In this document: in pieces, positions 55,379 to 64,000 of the stretch
Position numbering within the stretch: position 1 is the stretch's first letter
Layout of the letters: each line of letters begins with the position of its first letter
Assembly: GCA_019096155.1 (NCBI GenBank)
Contig: JAHCVI010000005.1
Coordinates: 3,172,468 to 3,236,467 of the forward strand
Direction: 5' to 3'
DNA: 64,000 nt
Source: Staphylotrichum longicolle
Lineage: Eukaryota; Ascomycota; Sordariomycetes; Sordariales; Chaetomiaceae
Made by a program: the position numbers and the translations under genes
Notes under the pieces: model-generated
Seen by the model: the letters and a program-made list of their open reading frames with translations, nothing else
Told to the model about the DNA's origin: nothing
Databases searched by the model: none

Positions 55379-58300
55379 CTACTTCATATGTGAAATATCT
55401 GTCGTTTCCGCCTTCCATTCATTCAGGACACTCAAAGAACGCTGGGTATCGGGGTGAGTCAACCGTAGTACCTCACACTGCAGCTGGAAACACTCTTGCA
55501 TCAAAGCCAGTGCCTCAGGGCGTTGCTGTCGGGCATCCCAGGTAATGGCGAGGGTGTGCATAGTTTTGAGAGTACCGGGATGCCTTTCGCCGAAAACCTC
55601 GCGCTGTAGCGCTAGCGCTTCCTTTGACAACGTTTCCGCCTCGTCGTACCTCCCTTGGCAATGGTATATCGTGGCCAGGCCCGCTATGAGATATATCGTT
55701 TTGGGATGCCTCTCGCCCGGAATCTCGCGCTGTAGCGCTAGCGCTTCCATCTCCAAAGTCTCCGTTTTGTCGTACCTTTCCTGGGCATGGGATGTCGCGG
55801 CCAGGTCCCATACGCGAGAGATCGTTTTGGGACGCCTCTCGATGAGAATGTCGCGCTCTTGCGCTAGCACTTCCATTATCAACTTCTTCGCCTTGTCGTA
55901 TCTTCCCTGTTTAGAATATGACGTGGCCAGGTCCCCTATACCATAGATCGTTTTGGGATGCCTCTCGCCGAGAATGTCGTGCTGTAGCGCTAGTACTTCC
56001 ATTGACAACTTCTTCGCTTCGTCGTATCTTCCCTGGGCATGGTATGTCGGGGCCAGGTCTGCCATGCTCCAGATTGTATCGGGATGCCTCTCGCCGAGAA
56101 CATCGCGCCGTAGTGCTAGCGCTTTTATCTTGAATTTCTCTGCCTCGTTATACCTCCCCTGGGTATGGTATGCCGTGGCTAGCTCTGCCATGCTCTGGAT
56201 TGTGTCGGGATGCCTCTCGCCAAGAACTTTCCTCCGATACTTATAGGCACGCTCAATCACGGGCTCTTGCTCTCTCCACCTCCCGCAGTCATAGAGGTAG
56301 TCCGACATACGACTCAAAAGCGCCGCTGCCTCTACCTCCCGTTCACACAACCCGGCCCATTTGGCCGTATGCAACGCATGTCCGAGATATCTCTCACACT
56401 CCGCCCATAGTTCCCGTCGTCCTTTCGGAAACAGATCGGCGACAGCTCGAAGAGCAACCTCGGAAAAATGCGATTGGTCCCCCAGCCGATCTTCTTGGCT
56501 CAAGCTATACTGCGTAGCTTCTTGCACGAGCTTGTGCATCTCGTACGCCTGGTGTTGTTCACCAAGTGTACGCGGGCGGAGGAAGGAAAAGTCCTGGAGG
56601 AGGACGATTGCTGCTCGGACCTCTTCGTCGTCTTCGTCGTCTTCGTCATCTTCGTCTTCGTCTTCGTCTTCGTCTTCGTCTTCGTTGTCGTTGTCGTTGT
56701 CGTTGTCCTCGTTCTCGTTATTGTCCTGATCCTCATCCTGGTCCTCGGCCTGGCTCTCATCTTTGGCCAGTCTTTCTCTCACTTCGACTGCCTTTGCGAC
56801 CAACTTGAACGAAATGTTTTGGTTGTCCACAAATGCAAGCGTATGGAGGATGCCGTAGGCCATCTGATTCTCTTGCCGGATCTGTTCGATCGAGATGTTC
56901 CACGTCTGCAGGACGTTGTTCGATATATGTCGCCTACGGTGTCGGTCAAAGGCCGTCTTGCTGAGCACCTCCCATCGCTTCATGCGTCTCCGGAGCTTCG
57001 AAAGGTACTTGCTGATGGGTGCTGACCTCCGGCGTATATATGCTGCTGCCTGGGATACCGCGAGAGGCAAGTACTCGAGTTCGGCAAGCAGCGCCACGGC
57101 GTCCTGGGACTCCTCCTCGGCGATTTCCCTGCACATGGTTGTCTCGAGCAATGTCCTCGCCTCTGCGTGTGTCATGCTAGCGACATTGATCGCTCGTCGG
57201 GCACTGACAAGGCTGCCGCCAATCAACCTGTCACGGCTCGTCCACAGCACCGTCCCGCCGGGCCCGCGCGGCACGAAATCGTACAGGCAGTGCTTCTCCT
57301 CTGCGCCCTGATCCTGATCCTTGTTTGGCTCTGTCCGGCCAATCCCAAATGCTACGAGCTCGTCCGCATTGTCAAGAATGAGCAGCCAGCACGGATCGGC
57401 CTCGATCTGCTGGCGCACGGCTGCCAACAACTCCGGTCCATCCAGGTCGCCCGCCAGGCCGAGCCTCTTGGCGATCGTCTTATAGTCTTGCGCGAATGTC
57501 GTCTCGTTATCGGCATGGACCCAGAACACTGAGCAGGCCGCCGACTCGCCACTCCGACGATAGGCAAACTCGAGCGCGATTTGCGTTTTCCTAAGAACGT
57601 CATTAGAATAGGTTGAGTAAACCTGGTTGTGTGGAGGGGTGGCTGAAACAGTGGACGAGACTTGAGACGAGGATGAGAGAGTCTTACCCAGATCCACCAA
57701 GTCCCCAAAGGGCGGCGCTCTGATACCCGCAACCTGAAGTCTGAGGAAGCAGTGCGTCGAGTTCGTCAAAAATGGTGGTGCGGTAAACGATGTCTTCGTT
57801 CTGTGGAAACGGAATAACGCGACAAGGGGCCCGAGTGAGGAGATTGTCCCGAGACACCGCCCGTGGTCCATTGAAAACGGACCCTCCTGTTCTCTGCGGA
57901 ATCGATATAAACGATGAGTTCACCGCAGGAGTCCTGCTTGGAAGGATTTCGTGCAGGACGGCTTTAGCATACGCCGCAGCCATCGCCGATGCGTATGGCT
58001 GCCACTCCTTGTTTTTGTGCTCGTCCCCATAGTCGCAAACCCCTCGGATGACGCCGACGGGAATACGGTTCATGGTTCCGGCCGCCTCCATTTCGAGACC
58101 GATGACATTGTACCTATCCCGTAGCTCATTCCGCCATTGGGCATTTCTGATCAGCTTGTCTCCTGAGCCGATCGGTCCGTACCACGCTCGGGTACGCTCA
58201 GATGGCCGTCGCCGTTCGCGTTGGACCACCGTCTCCACGCCGTGCTCGTCAGTCTCGTAGAGCACATCCTTCTCTTGGCCAAGGTCGGAAAAGGTGCCGT

Positions 58301-58868
58301 GTCCGTGCTCTTTCTCTTTCATGTTTTCGTAGAATTGGAGGAACTTCTCCGTGTCGTTCGGTGCGTTGATCTTGATCTTGCCAATCGCCGAGCGGACGAC
58401 GGTCTCGGTGGTGGCCAGGGCGTGCCCAAAACGCAGGATCTGGAAGCCATCTCTCTCTCTCTTCTTGCCCAAGTCATAGGCAACCAATCCGGCACTATCG
58501 CCTTCGGGAAGCGCCACGAGAACATCACCGAGACGGATATCAAGGGGCGGATCTCGAGAGAGGTTGGGGAGACCAGCGGCAACGCCAACGAGCAGCCCGA
58601 ACCAGAGATTTGGGAAGAACTTCTTCAATTGGCTAGCGAGCGCAGCAGCCGACCCCGTGCCGTATTCCTGACCTGCAGGCAGAGTTGCGAGGACGACGTT
58701 GTGTCCGCACACGTCGCCGGCATGGAAGAGGTAGTCGTCGCCTCGACTCGTCGGAAACCTGCCATGGTGTCTGTTGTCGAACATGCACAGGGCGGCTCGG
58801 GCTTCGATTTCGAGTGGGGCGATCCATGCCACAGTGTAGAGCCGAGGGTCCAGTTCTAGGTCGGACAT
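55379..58868 (-). CDS. NLR: nucleoside phosphorylase-like domain, NB-ARC, TPR
   Basis: Two exons, 58868-57688 and 57590-55379, give 1130 residues; the 97-nt intron splits the P-loop and splicing restores LWGLGGSGKTQIALEFAYR. Domains: N-terminal PNP/UDP-phosphorylase fold at about residues 8-300 (VAWIAPLEIEARAALCMFD; GLLVGVAAGLPNLSRDPP; RYNVIGLEMEAAGTMNRIP; VIRGVCDYGDEHKNKEWQ); NB-ARC at about 360-650 with Walker B CWLLILDNADEL and WTSRDRLIGG; a helical region interrupted by an acidic Asp/Glu/Asn tract; then six tandem 42-residue TPRs with the core GERHPKTIY. Fungal PNP-NB-ARC-TPR proteins are putative non-self receptors; bacterial PNP-containing defence proteins suggest nucleotide cleavage as the effector activity. 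The frame is open throughout, so the gene is presumably functional. Confidence 0.93.
55500..56280 (-). repeat. 126-bp tandem repeats encoding TPRs
   Basis: Six in-register units of about 126 bp at the 3' end of the NLR coding sequence. Long words such as GGGATGCCTCTCGCC recur at 126-bp spacing, showing high DNA-level similarity between units. Confidence 0.85.
56622..56761 (-). repeat. Trinucleotide tract encoding an acidic segment
   Basis: Runs of TCG/TCTTCG/TTG on the + strand encode about 46 residues of almost only Asp, Glu, Asn and Gln between the NB-ARC and TPR parts of the NLR. Confidence 0.9.
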
Positions 58869-59697
58869 GGCGAGATGCGGGTTGATGGGGGATGCACTCG
58901 TTCAACAGTGTCTACTCGTTGATAAGGACAATCGTTGGGGTGCTCAGCTGCGTCAAGCTGCGCGGGGTTTGGAGGGCCCCAACTGGTGTGCCTAGCTCGG
59001 CGTCTCTTCTCATTCGTCGCGTTGCGGCGGCGTTCAGCCGCATCTTGACCCCTTCTTTGCCTCCCAGAACAGGATCGCGCCATTCAAGCTCCAACTACTG
59101 AAGCTATCTACCTTGGGGAACTTTACTACCTACCGTGGTAAACAGAGCAAGGTTACAGAGTAACGGGTTTCGCTTCACATTCAAGCGTCTTTAGTGGGTA
59201 GCCTTCCAGCGGAATATGTCATCAATAAACTCATCACGAAGTCTGCCAAAAGGACCAGGCTTCTGCTGGAACAGGTATCACGGCACCATCGGCAAGGCGA
59301 AAGTTCACATCAACTGTGTTTCTCCACGGCATGTCCAACTTGATTTGTATTGTATGGGCTGCCTACCTTAACTACGGAGGAGCGAAGATCAAAATGCGAG
59401 AGTGCAACTTGGTTCTTACCCACCCATTGGGAACAAAGCCAGCTATCTTCCCATTTATACATTAGTAATGCCTCACGATCCTTCGCCAGTGTGCACAGGA
59501 CCTACAACGATGTCCTCCCAGGTGACCAAGTCGCAGTGATGGAATACTAAACACCTCGAGCAATCCAATTTCGACTCCCGCATTCAGTCAGTGGATTCAT
59601 AGTAAAGTTGAAGAAACCCATCCTGAACGCTGATTAGGATACCGCCGAAAGATCAATTCAATGACAAATAGTCGTCAAGGCTATTCCTTGAAAACGC
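58869..59697. other. Intergenic: NLR promoter and HAD gene 3' flank
   Basis: No further gene recognised. Confidence 0.4.
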
Positions 59698-60606
59698 CTA
59701 GGACAACACAAAGATACCGTACTTCTCGTGATCAAAGTGTTCCAGACTCGGTATACATTCAGCCCAACCGTCATCCACCTCCCCAAGCTGGCACTCGTCA
59801 CCAATCTTGACCATTCCCGTCCTCCCAGCAAGGACATCCTTCAGCACCGGTCGATACTCGGCTGCCAAATCGGGATGCGGCACCCAGATGACCCTCATCC
59901 CGGCCCGTCTTCCGGCCTCCACCCCTACCACACTGTCCTCAAAGACCAGACACTCTTCGGGCATAATGGGCTTTTCACCAGCGCCGACCGTCACTGAGTT
60001 CAAAGACTGCAAAGCCGCCAAATAGATGTCGGGCGCTGGCTTCCCGCGACCCGGGCTAAGCCGTGAGTCGTCGCCCAAGACCCGCTTATCAGGCGGGAAG
60101 TAACTCAGCAGCCGCTTCGTCTCCGGCCTCGAGGTTTTCACTTCGTAACCGGCGCTCGTGGTCCCAGATGCCAACGCCAGCGCGATCCTGTCCCCGACCG
60201 CGTTGCGCGCACGGTTGAGGTCTGACAGAAGCTTCTCCGCGCCGGGCAGCGGTTCGCAGTTGCGAAAACGCCGTCGCATCTCCTCGCTGGATTCGCGGGC
60301 GAACTGCTCGCGGGAGATGGGGAGCCGGGCCCAGTTGTGGAACACGTCGCCGTTGGTCGAGCCCGGGACGCCCATGAGCTGGGCTCGGATCGGTGCCGTC
60401 AGAGCGGGTCGGCCGTATTTCTCGAGGAGGGAGTTTGTGCTCTGGGTGAGCATGTCCTCGGAGTTGATGAGGAGGCCGTCCATGTCGAAGATGCAGGCGC
60501 GGATGGCTGGGAAGTTGCTATGTTCGAAGTCTTGGTTAGTTGAGAGATTTACGGGCCGCGTTGGTTTGTTATATCATCAATTTGTCCTTGGAAACACCTA
60601 CTCCAT
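59698..60606 (-). CDS. HAD-superfamily phosphatase (GPP1/DOG-like)
   Basis: Main exon 60517-59698. A 5-nt first exon, ATGGA at 60606-60602, is inferred: it is followed by GTAGGT, and the intron ends CTAAC-N17-TAG at 60518, so splicing gives MDNFPAIRACIFDMDG and 274 residues. Without it the frame has only an internal Met (60483) that removes the catalytic aspartate. HAD motifs: I IFDMDG (nucleophile Asp13, Asp15), II LALASGTTSAG, III lysine in GRGKPAPDIYLAAL, IV VFEDSVVGVEAGRRAGM. The cap is helical (subclass I). Relatives dephosphorylate glycerol-3-phosphate, 2-deoxyglucose-6-phosphate or pseudouridine-5'-phosphate; which applies cannot be told here. Confidence 0.85.
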
Positions 60607-61211
60607 TGTGGGGGTATTGTGAGCACCAAACTGAGGTCAGTTGGGAGTTGGGGTTTGAGTCTAATCAGGCCTTGAATGTCTGGTCAATGAAACCAAGACG
60701 CGGTCCGTTGGAACTTTCGAATGGGATCTCGTCCGGAAAAATATCGGAGGAGCAGTGTCCGTTGGCTGCACGTCAAATCCAAGGTTTCGCAGGTCTCAGA
60801 GGTGCCCAACTGCCAACCGGTGTGCCCAAGTTAGTTGTCTCATTCATTGTCCTGTAGTAGGTAACTAGGTATTTAGTCGTACCATGGTGGCCCCATACTT
60901 CCGATTTACGGTACTGCATTGGTATAGATCCTGGGTTCAGTGTTCTGTTGTCTTGCGCAAGGGAGTCGAAATCACACAGAACATTCAAGTAAAAAGAGGC
61001 GGAGCAGTCAGGGCTCAACTGTCGCCTGTAAGGTCTTTTTGCATTTACTTCATGTACCGTACTTGGACCCATTGGTGGTCTAATCACTTGCTCAGTTGAG
61101 TATAGAAAATACCTCCGTAAACGCCTACTGATCTTGGAACTCGGAGAGAAAGAGGAAGGGGAGAGAGAACGAGATTTTGGCATCCTGCTTTGCCAGTGCT
61201 TTATCGAAGAG
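60607..61211. other. Intergenic, nothing recognised
   Basis: Contains the HAD gene promoter and the 3' flank of the F-box gene. Confidence 0.4.
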
Positions 61212-62713
61212 TTATACCGTGTCTCGTGGATCCCAATCAGTCCCCCACTGCCTCGACAACAGGGCTCTCCCGCCTTCCGTCTCGAGCCGCGCTGCGTCCC
61301 ACATGACATAGCCCCAGCGACGCATCTCGTCGTCGAGATAGTCGCCGTAGAGATTGCTGTAAGTTCCCTTCCACACAAGCGTCCACGCCAGCGGGGGGCA
61401 GTTTGAAGATGGGCGTCCATCCGGCTCCAGGTCGCCTACAAATGGCAGCGGGTCGCGCCTCTGCTCCTTCAGGTCCCTCTCTGAGCGCTGCTCATTGCGC
61501 CGCACCCACTGCGTTCCCTCGGACACGGCGCCTTCGAAGAGCTCTCCTAATACCGAGATGTTCTTCTGCATGGTCGTGACCAGGTGCTCGTGATCCCGCA
61601 TCTTGAATAGGACGGTGTGCAAGAGTTCGAAGCCGCACATGACTGTCCCGCCTAAATAGGTACTTCTTCGCTCTGTTTTTGGAGTCAGTATGTTTGCCCG
61701 TCCGAACCTGTCTGGGAGACCGGGAGTGGCAGGAAAAGAACCAGAAAACTGCACTGACCAGAGTTATCAAAGTCAAAGGCTCCGATTGGTGTTGGCGGTC
61801 GCCCCTGGTCGTCGAACCTCGGATTCTCCGGGTGTAGGTCCCAATGCATATCGCAGAAGATGCGGTCGAACTCGTCATGGGAAAAGTTGTAAATGCAGAT
61901 GATCTCTTCGACCTCCCACGGCTCGAACAGGCAAAAGAAAAGTTTAATCACGTCGATGGATTCCGAGTAGAACCGTCCAAACCGATCGCGACGGTCGTGG
62001 AAGAGATTGCAGCACAGCTGGAAGCGATACATGGCGCGCATGACCCGTACCGCTTCGGTTGTGCTGAGCGGTTTGTGACGCAGCGATTCCCCAGTCTCCT
62101 TTGCGAGATAACCCAGCGCCCAGCTGATGAAGCGGTTGAAGAGGGGTTCGATGACGGTAAAGTGGAATGCAACCATTGCCACAATGTCGGTTTCCGTGAG
62201 TGCTTCGTCCAAAATCGAGCCCGTTGGCGAAGAGCGTCGGTCTTGGTATGCTCTGAGGAACTCGGCAACTGACTCCCTCTTGCACGCGTCCGTGAAGCGG
62301 TCCGGGCTGGACCGGTATGCAGCACAGGCGTCAACGGCGGCGGCCCCCAGCGTCCTCTTCAGGCACCCACGAAGCAAATACCTCCGGTCTAGGCGATACT
62401 GCTGGTGGAAGATTGGTATTGCACGGGTCAAGGCCCGTAAGCTGTCATAATCCAGAGCATCGAGGATCTCGCGGCGTATTTCGGCGGGGAGGTTCTCTAA
62501 CGCCGCATTCATCTCAACGGGTGTTCCGGTTGTAGCTGAGATGGGATCTGTTTTGGGATGGGTGACTGTCGATGCCGGCTTTGTCGTTTGGACGGCGCTT
62601 CCTGGAGGCGTTGGGTGATTCAAGTCCCGTGAAGCAGCAGTGGGATTGGAAGATGTCGATTCCGATGACGCTGTGGTATGGAACTTGGAGAAAAGCCGGC
62701 GAAAATTCCCCAT
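61212..62713 (-). CDS. F-box-like protein, function unknown
   Basis: Exons 62713-61759 and 61672-61212 give 471 residues; the 86-nt intron has a GTCAGT donor and restores DFDNSERRSTYLGG. The first 65 residues are a disordered Ser/Thr/Pro leader after MGNFRRLFSKFH. A probable F-box follows at about 72-118 (LENLPAEIRREILDALDYDS; ALTRAIPIFHQQY). The rest is helical, with FSHDEFDRIFCDMHWDLHPE and a C-terminal block ending MRRWGYVMWDAARLETEGG. This pattern is common in expanded, uncharacterised F-box families of Sordariales, whose usual role is substrate choice for SCF ubiquitin ligases. No close functional match recognised. Confidence 0.75.
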
Positions 62714-63283
62714 CTTGAGATCTTGGTGAGCTCCAATTACGAGTGGAAGAGAAAGGGCGCACAGCTGGAAATTCGAAGCTTGGCGGTAAAGTTGAATCGC
62801 TTGGTATGGTGAAGACGCGTTCAGGCTGGATGCAAGAAAATGGCGGCAGGCCGTCGAAAGTGTGCTAACAATTTCCTTGCATGTTTCTATGCTTCACGCC
62901 CCCAAATCTGTTTGTCTGCGACAGCGGTCATCGGCGTCAGGAACCAACGCCAACGGCTGCATGCTCGTCGCACTACCTACCTAATTATAGTGCAAGGTAA
63001 CATTGCAGCTGAACATCTCCCTTTGACTTAGCAGCGGCAAGGACGGCGAAGACCCCGAGCTCCGAGCCAAGTCGAGACTTGAAAGTCGAGTCCCAACACT
63101 CAAACTCAAACTTGCTCAGGGCCCAGCACACCACACCCATCGGTTCCATCCAATCCCCGAGCGTTGAAAGAAAGGCCTTTGGTTTAGGCCCGCCACATCA
63201 TCCAATGAACCCTTGTCTCCGTCTCAACGCTTGATGGTTTTGACTCCTTCAATCAAGCCCGTCCGGCCCGGCCCGAGGCTGCC
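62714..63283. other. Intergenic, nothing recognised
   Basis: Promoter side of the F-box gene and sequence leading into the aldo-keto reductase relic. Confidence 0.4.
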
Positions 63284-63690
63284 ATGGAGGCCGGTGGCGC
63301 TCCCGCTTCACCGAACTGGGCGAGGCCAACGGTTGCGACATCGATGCCTTCAATAGCCGATGGCTTGCTCTCTGGGAAGACGAGGTTGCAGAACGAGACG
63401 TGGGGTCTGGGGTACATTGACCTGTACCTCATCCACTTCCCCTGCGCTCTGAAATACATCGACCCGGACGTTCGCCAGTACCCGGTGTGTTTCCGGCCCT
63501 ACAGCTCCCGTCCTTGCCACCTATCCACTACAGTGAAACTTACCGTCACAACTAGGCTTGGTGGGTGGACGACAAGGGAACCGTAGTTTCGGACAGGGTA
63601 CCGAATCGCGAACGTGGGAGGGCATGGAGGCTGTAGGAGATGCCGGCCTTGTCCGCGACCACAATGATAATTCGCTGCTTTAAAAAAACG
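63284..63690 (+). pseudogene. Aldo-keto reductase (xylose reductase-like) relic
   Basis: A readable core, ETWGLGYIDLYLIHFPCALK then YIDPDVRQYP, matches the central part of D-xylose reductase-type AKRs. An intron-like segment (about 63486-63557) follows, then WWVDDKGTVVSDRVPNRE, and in another frame TWEGMEAVGDAGLVRD, the expected next block. The start region (63284 onward) and IADGLLSGKTRLQNE are only loosely family-like. No C-terminal half or active-site Tyr/Lys region is found before 64000. A degraded fragment with at least one frameshift. Confidence 0.65.
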
Positions 63691-63799
63691 GTGCTGGATT
63701 GCTTTTGCTGGTACAGCCTGAGTACTGAGTATCTTAGTTATCCAGTTACTGTCGTGATGACATGAAATCTTTCATCGGATCCCCGATCGCCTCAGCCCC

Positions 63800-64000
63800 T
63801 TATTGCCCCCCTCCCCGGAGGTCCTTGTTCGTAGCCTGAATAACTAGCCGCCTGTAGCTCGTCAGCTGGGGCGTGCCATTGTCCGTCACCTCGAGGATCA
63901 AGTGCAGCCGCTGGCCACGCGCGACGGCCTTCCCGCTGGTCGGCTCTACACAGCATCTCTCCGGGCCGGGCAGCTGCACCTCGACGACGCGGCCCTCCTC
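63800..64000 (-). CDS. 3' end of a DUF1593/Sde182-like protein (partial)
   Basis: Open minus-strand frame entering from the right edge and ending at TAA 63802-63800 after 66 codons. RGQRLHLILEVTDNGTPQL followed by TSYRRLVIQ is the C-terminal beta-domain signature of the DUF1593 (cellulose-binding/nucleoside hydrolase-like) family. The catalytic N-terminal part lies outside the window. Confidence 0.65.
   Translation of the reverse strand, partial: EEGRVVEVQLPGPERCCVEPTSGKAVARGQRLHLILEVTDNGTPQLTSYRRLVIQATNKDLRGGGQ

Overview
The window looks like nuclear chromosomal DNA of a filamentous ascomycete, most likely a sordariomycete of the Chaetomiaceae/Sordariales type. The basis is: short introns (about 47-150 nt) with fungal GT-AG and some GC-AG signals; GC-rich exons; an orotidine decarboxylase carrying the long internal insert seen in sordariomycetes; Zn2Cys6, PTH11/rhodopsin-like and HET/NLR genes; and secreted GH7, GH10-CBM1 and BIM1-like proteins. 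Many gene models were rebuilt by joining exons across frames. Several apparent long reading frames begin at GTG and are in fact intron donors (for example 22242 and 25317).

Layout. 2.5-10.8 kb is ordinary: pyr4 (OMP decarboxylase), a five-exon Zn2Cys6 regulator and a KP-43-type intracellular subtilase. 11.8-26.4 kb is accessory and partly decayed: a frameshifted F-box-like gene, a frameshifted P450 divergent from an intact O-methyltransferase, an NLR (alpha/beta hydrolase-NB-ARC-TPR) with two single-base frameshifts, an intact CYP52-like P450, and an orphan copy of the NLR hydrolase domain with two frameshifts and two GC-AG introns. 27.1-32.0 kb is a divergent fet3/ftr1 high-affinity iron-uptake pair with four exact ATCWGATAA GATA-type sites between the genes. 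32.2-40 kb holds an intact NACHT-ankyrin NLR, head-to-head with a HET-domain relic, then about 2.3 kb of gene-poor DNA. 40-49 kb holds a seven-helix membrane protein, a small beta-rich protein, a BIM1-like copper protein, and a GH7 endoglucanase divergent from a GH10-CBM1 xylanase. 50-64 kb holds a BTB-like protein, a mitochondrial-type PP2C, a third NLR (nucleoside phosphorylase-NB-ARC-TPR) with an acidic tract, a HAD phosphatase with a 5-nt first exon, an F-box protein, an aldo-keto reductase relic and the 3' end of a DUF1593-like gene.

The main biological theme is a dense set of fungal NLR/heterokaryon-incompatibility genes of four architectures within 40 kb, at different stages of birth and decay, interleaved with housekeeping, iron-uptake and plant-cell-wall-degradation genes. 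The frameshifts fall in the accessory genes, while about 28 kb of other coding sequence is clean. That argues for real pseudogenisation rather than uniform sequencing error, although several breaks are in homopolymer runs and need re-sequencing.
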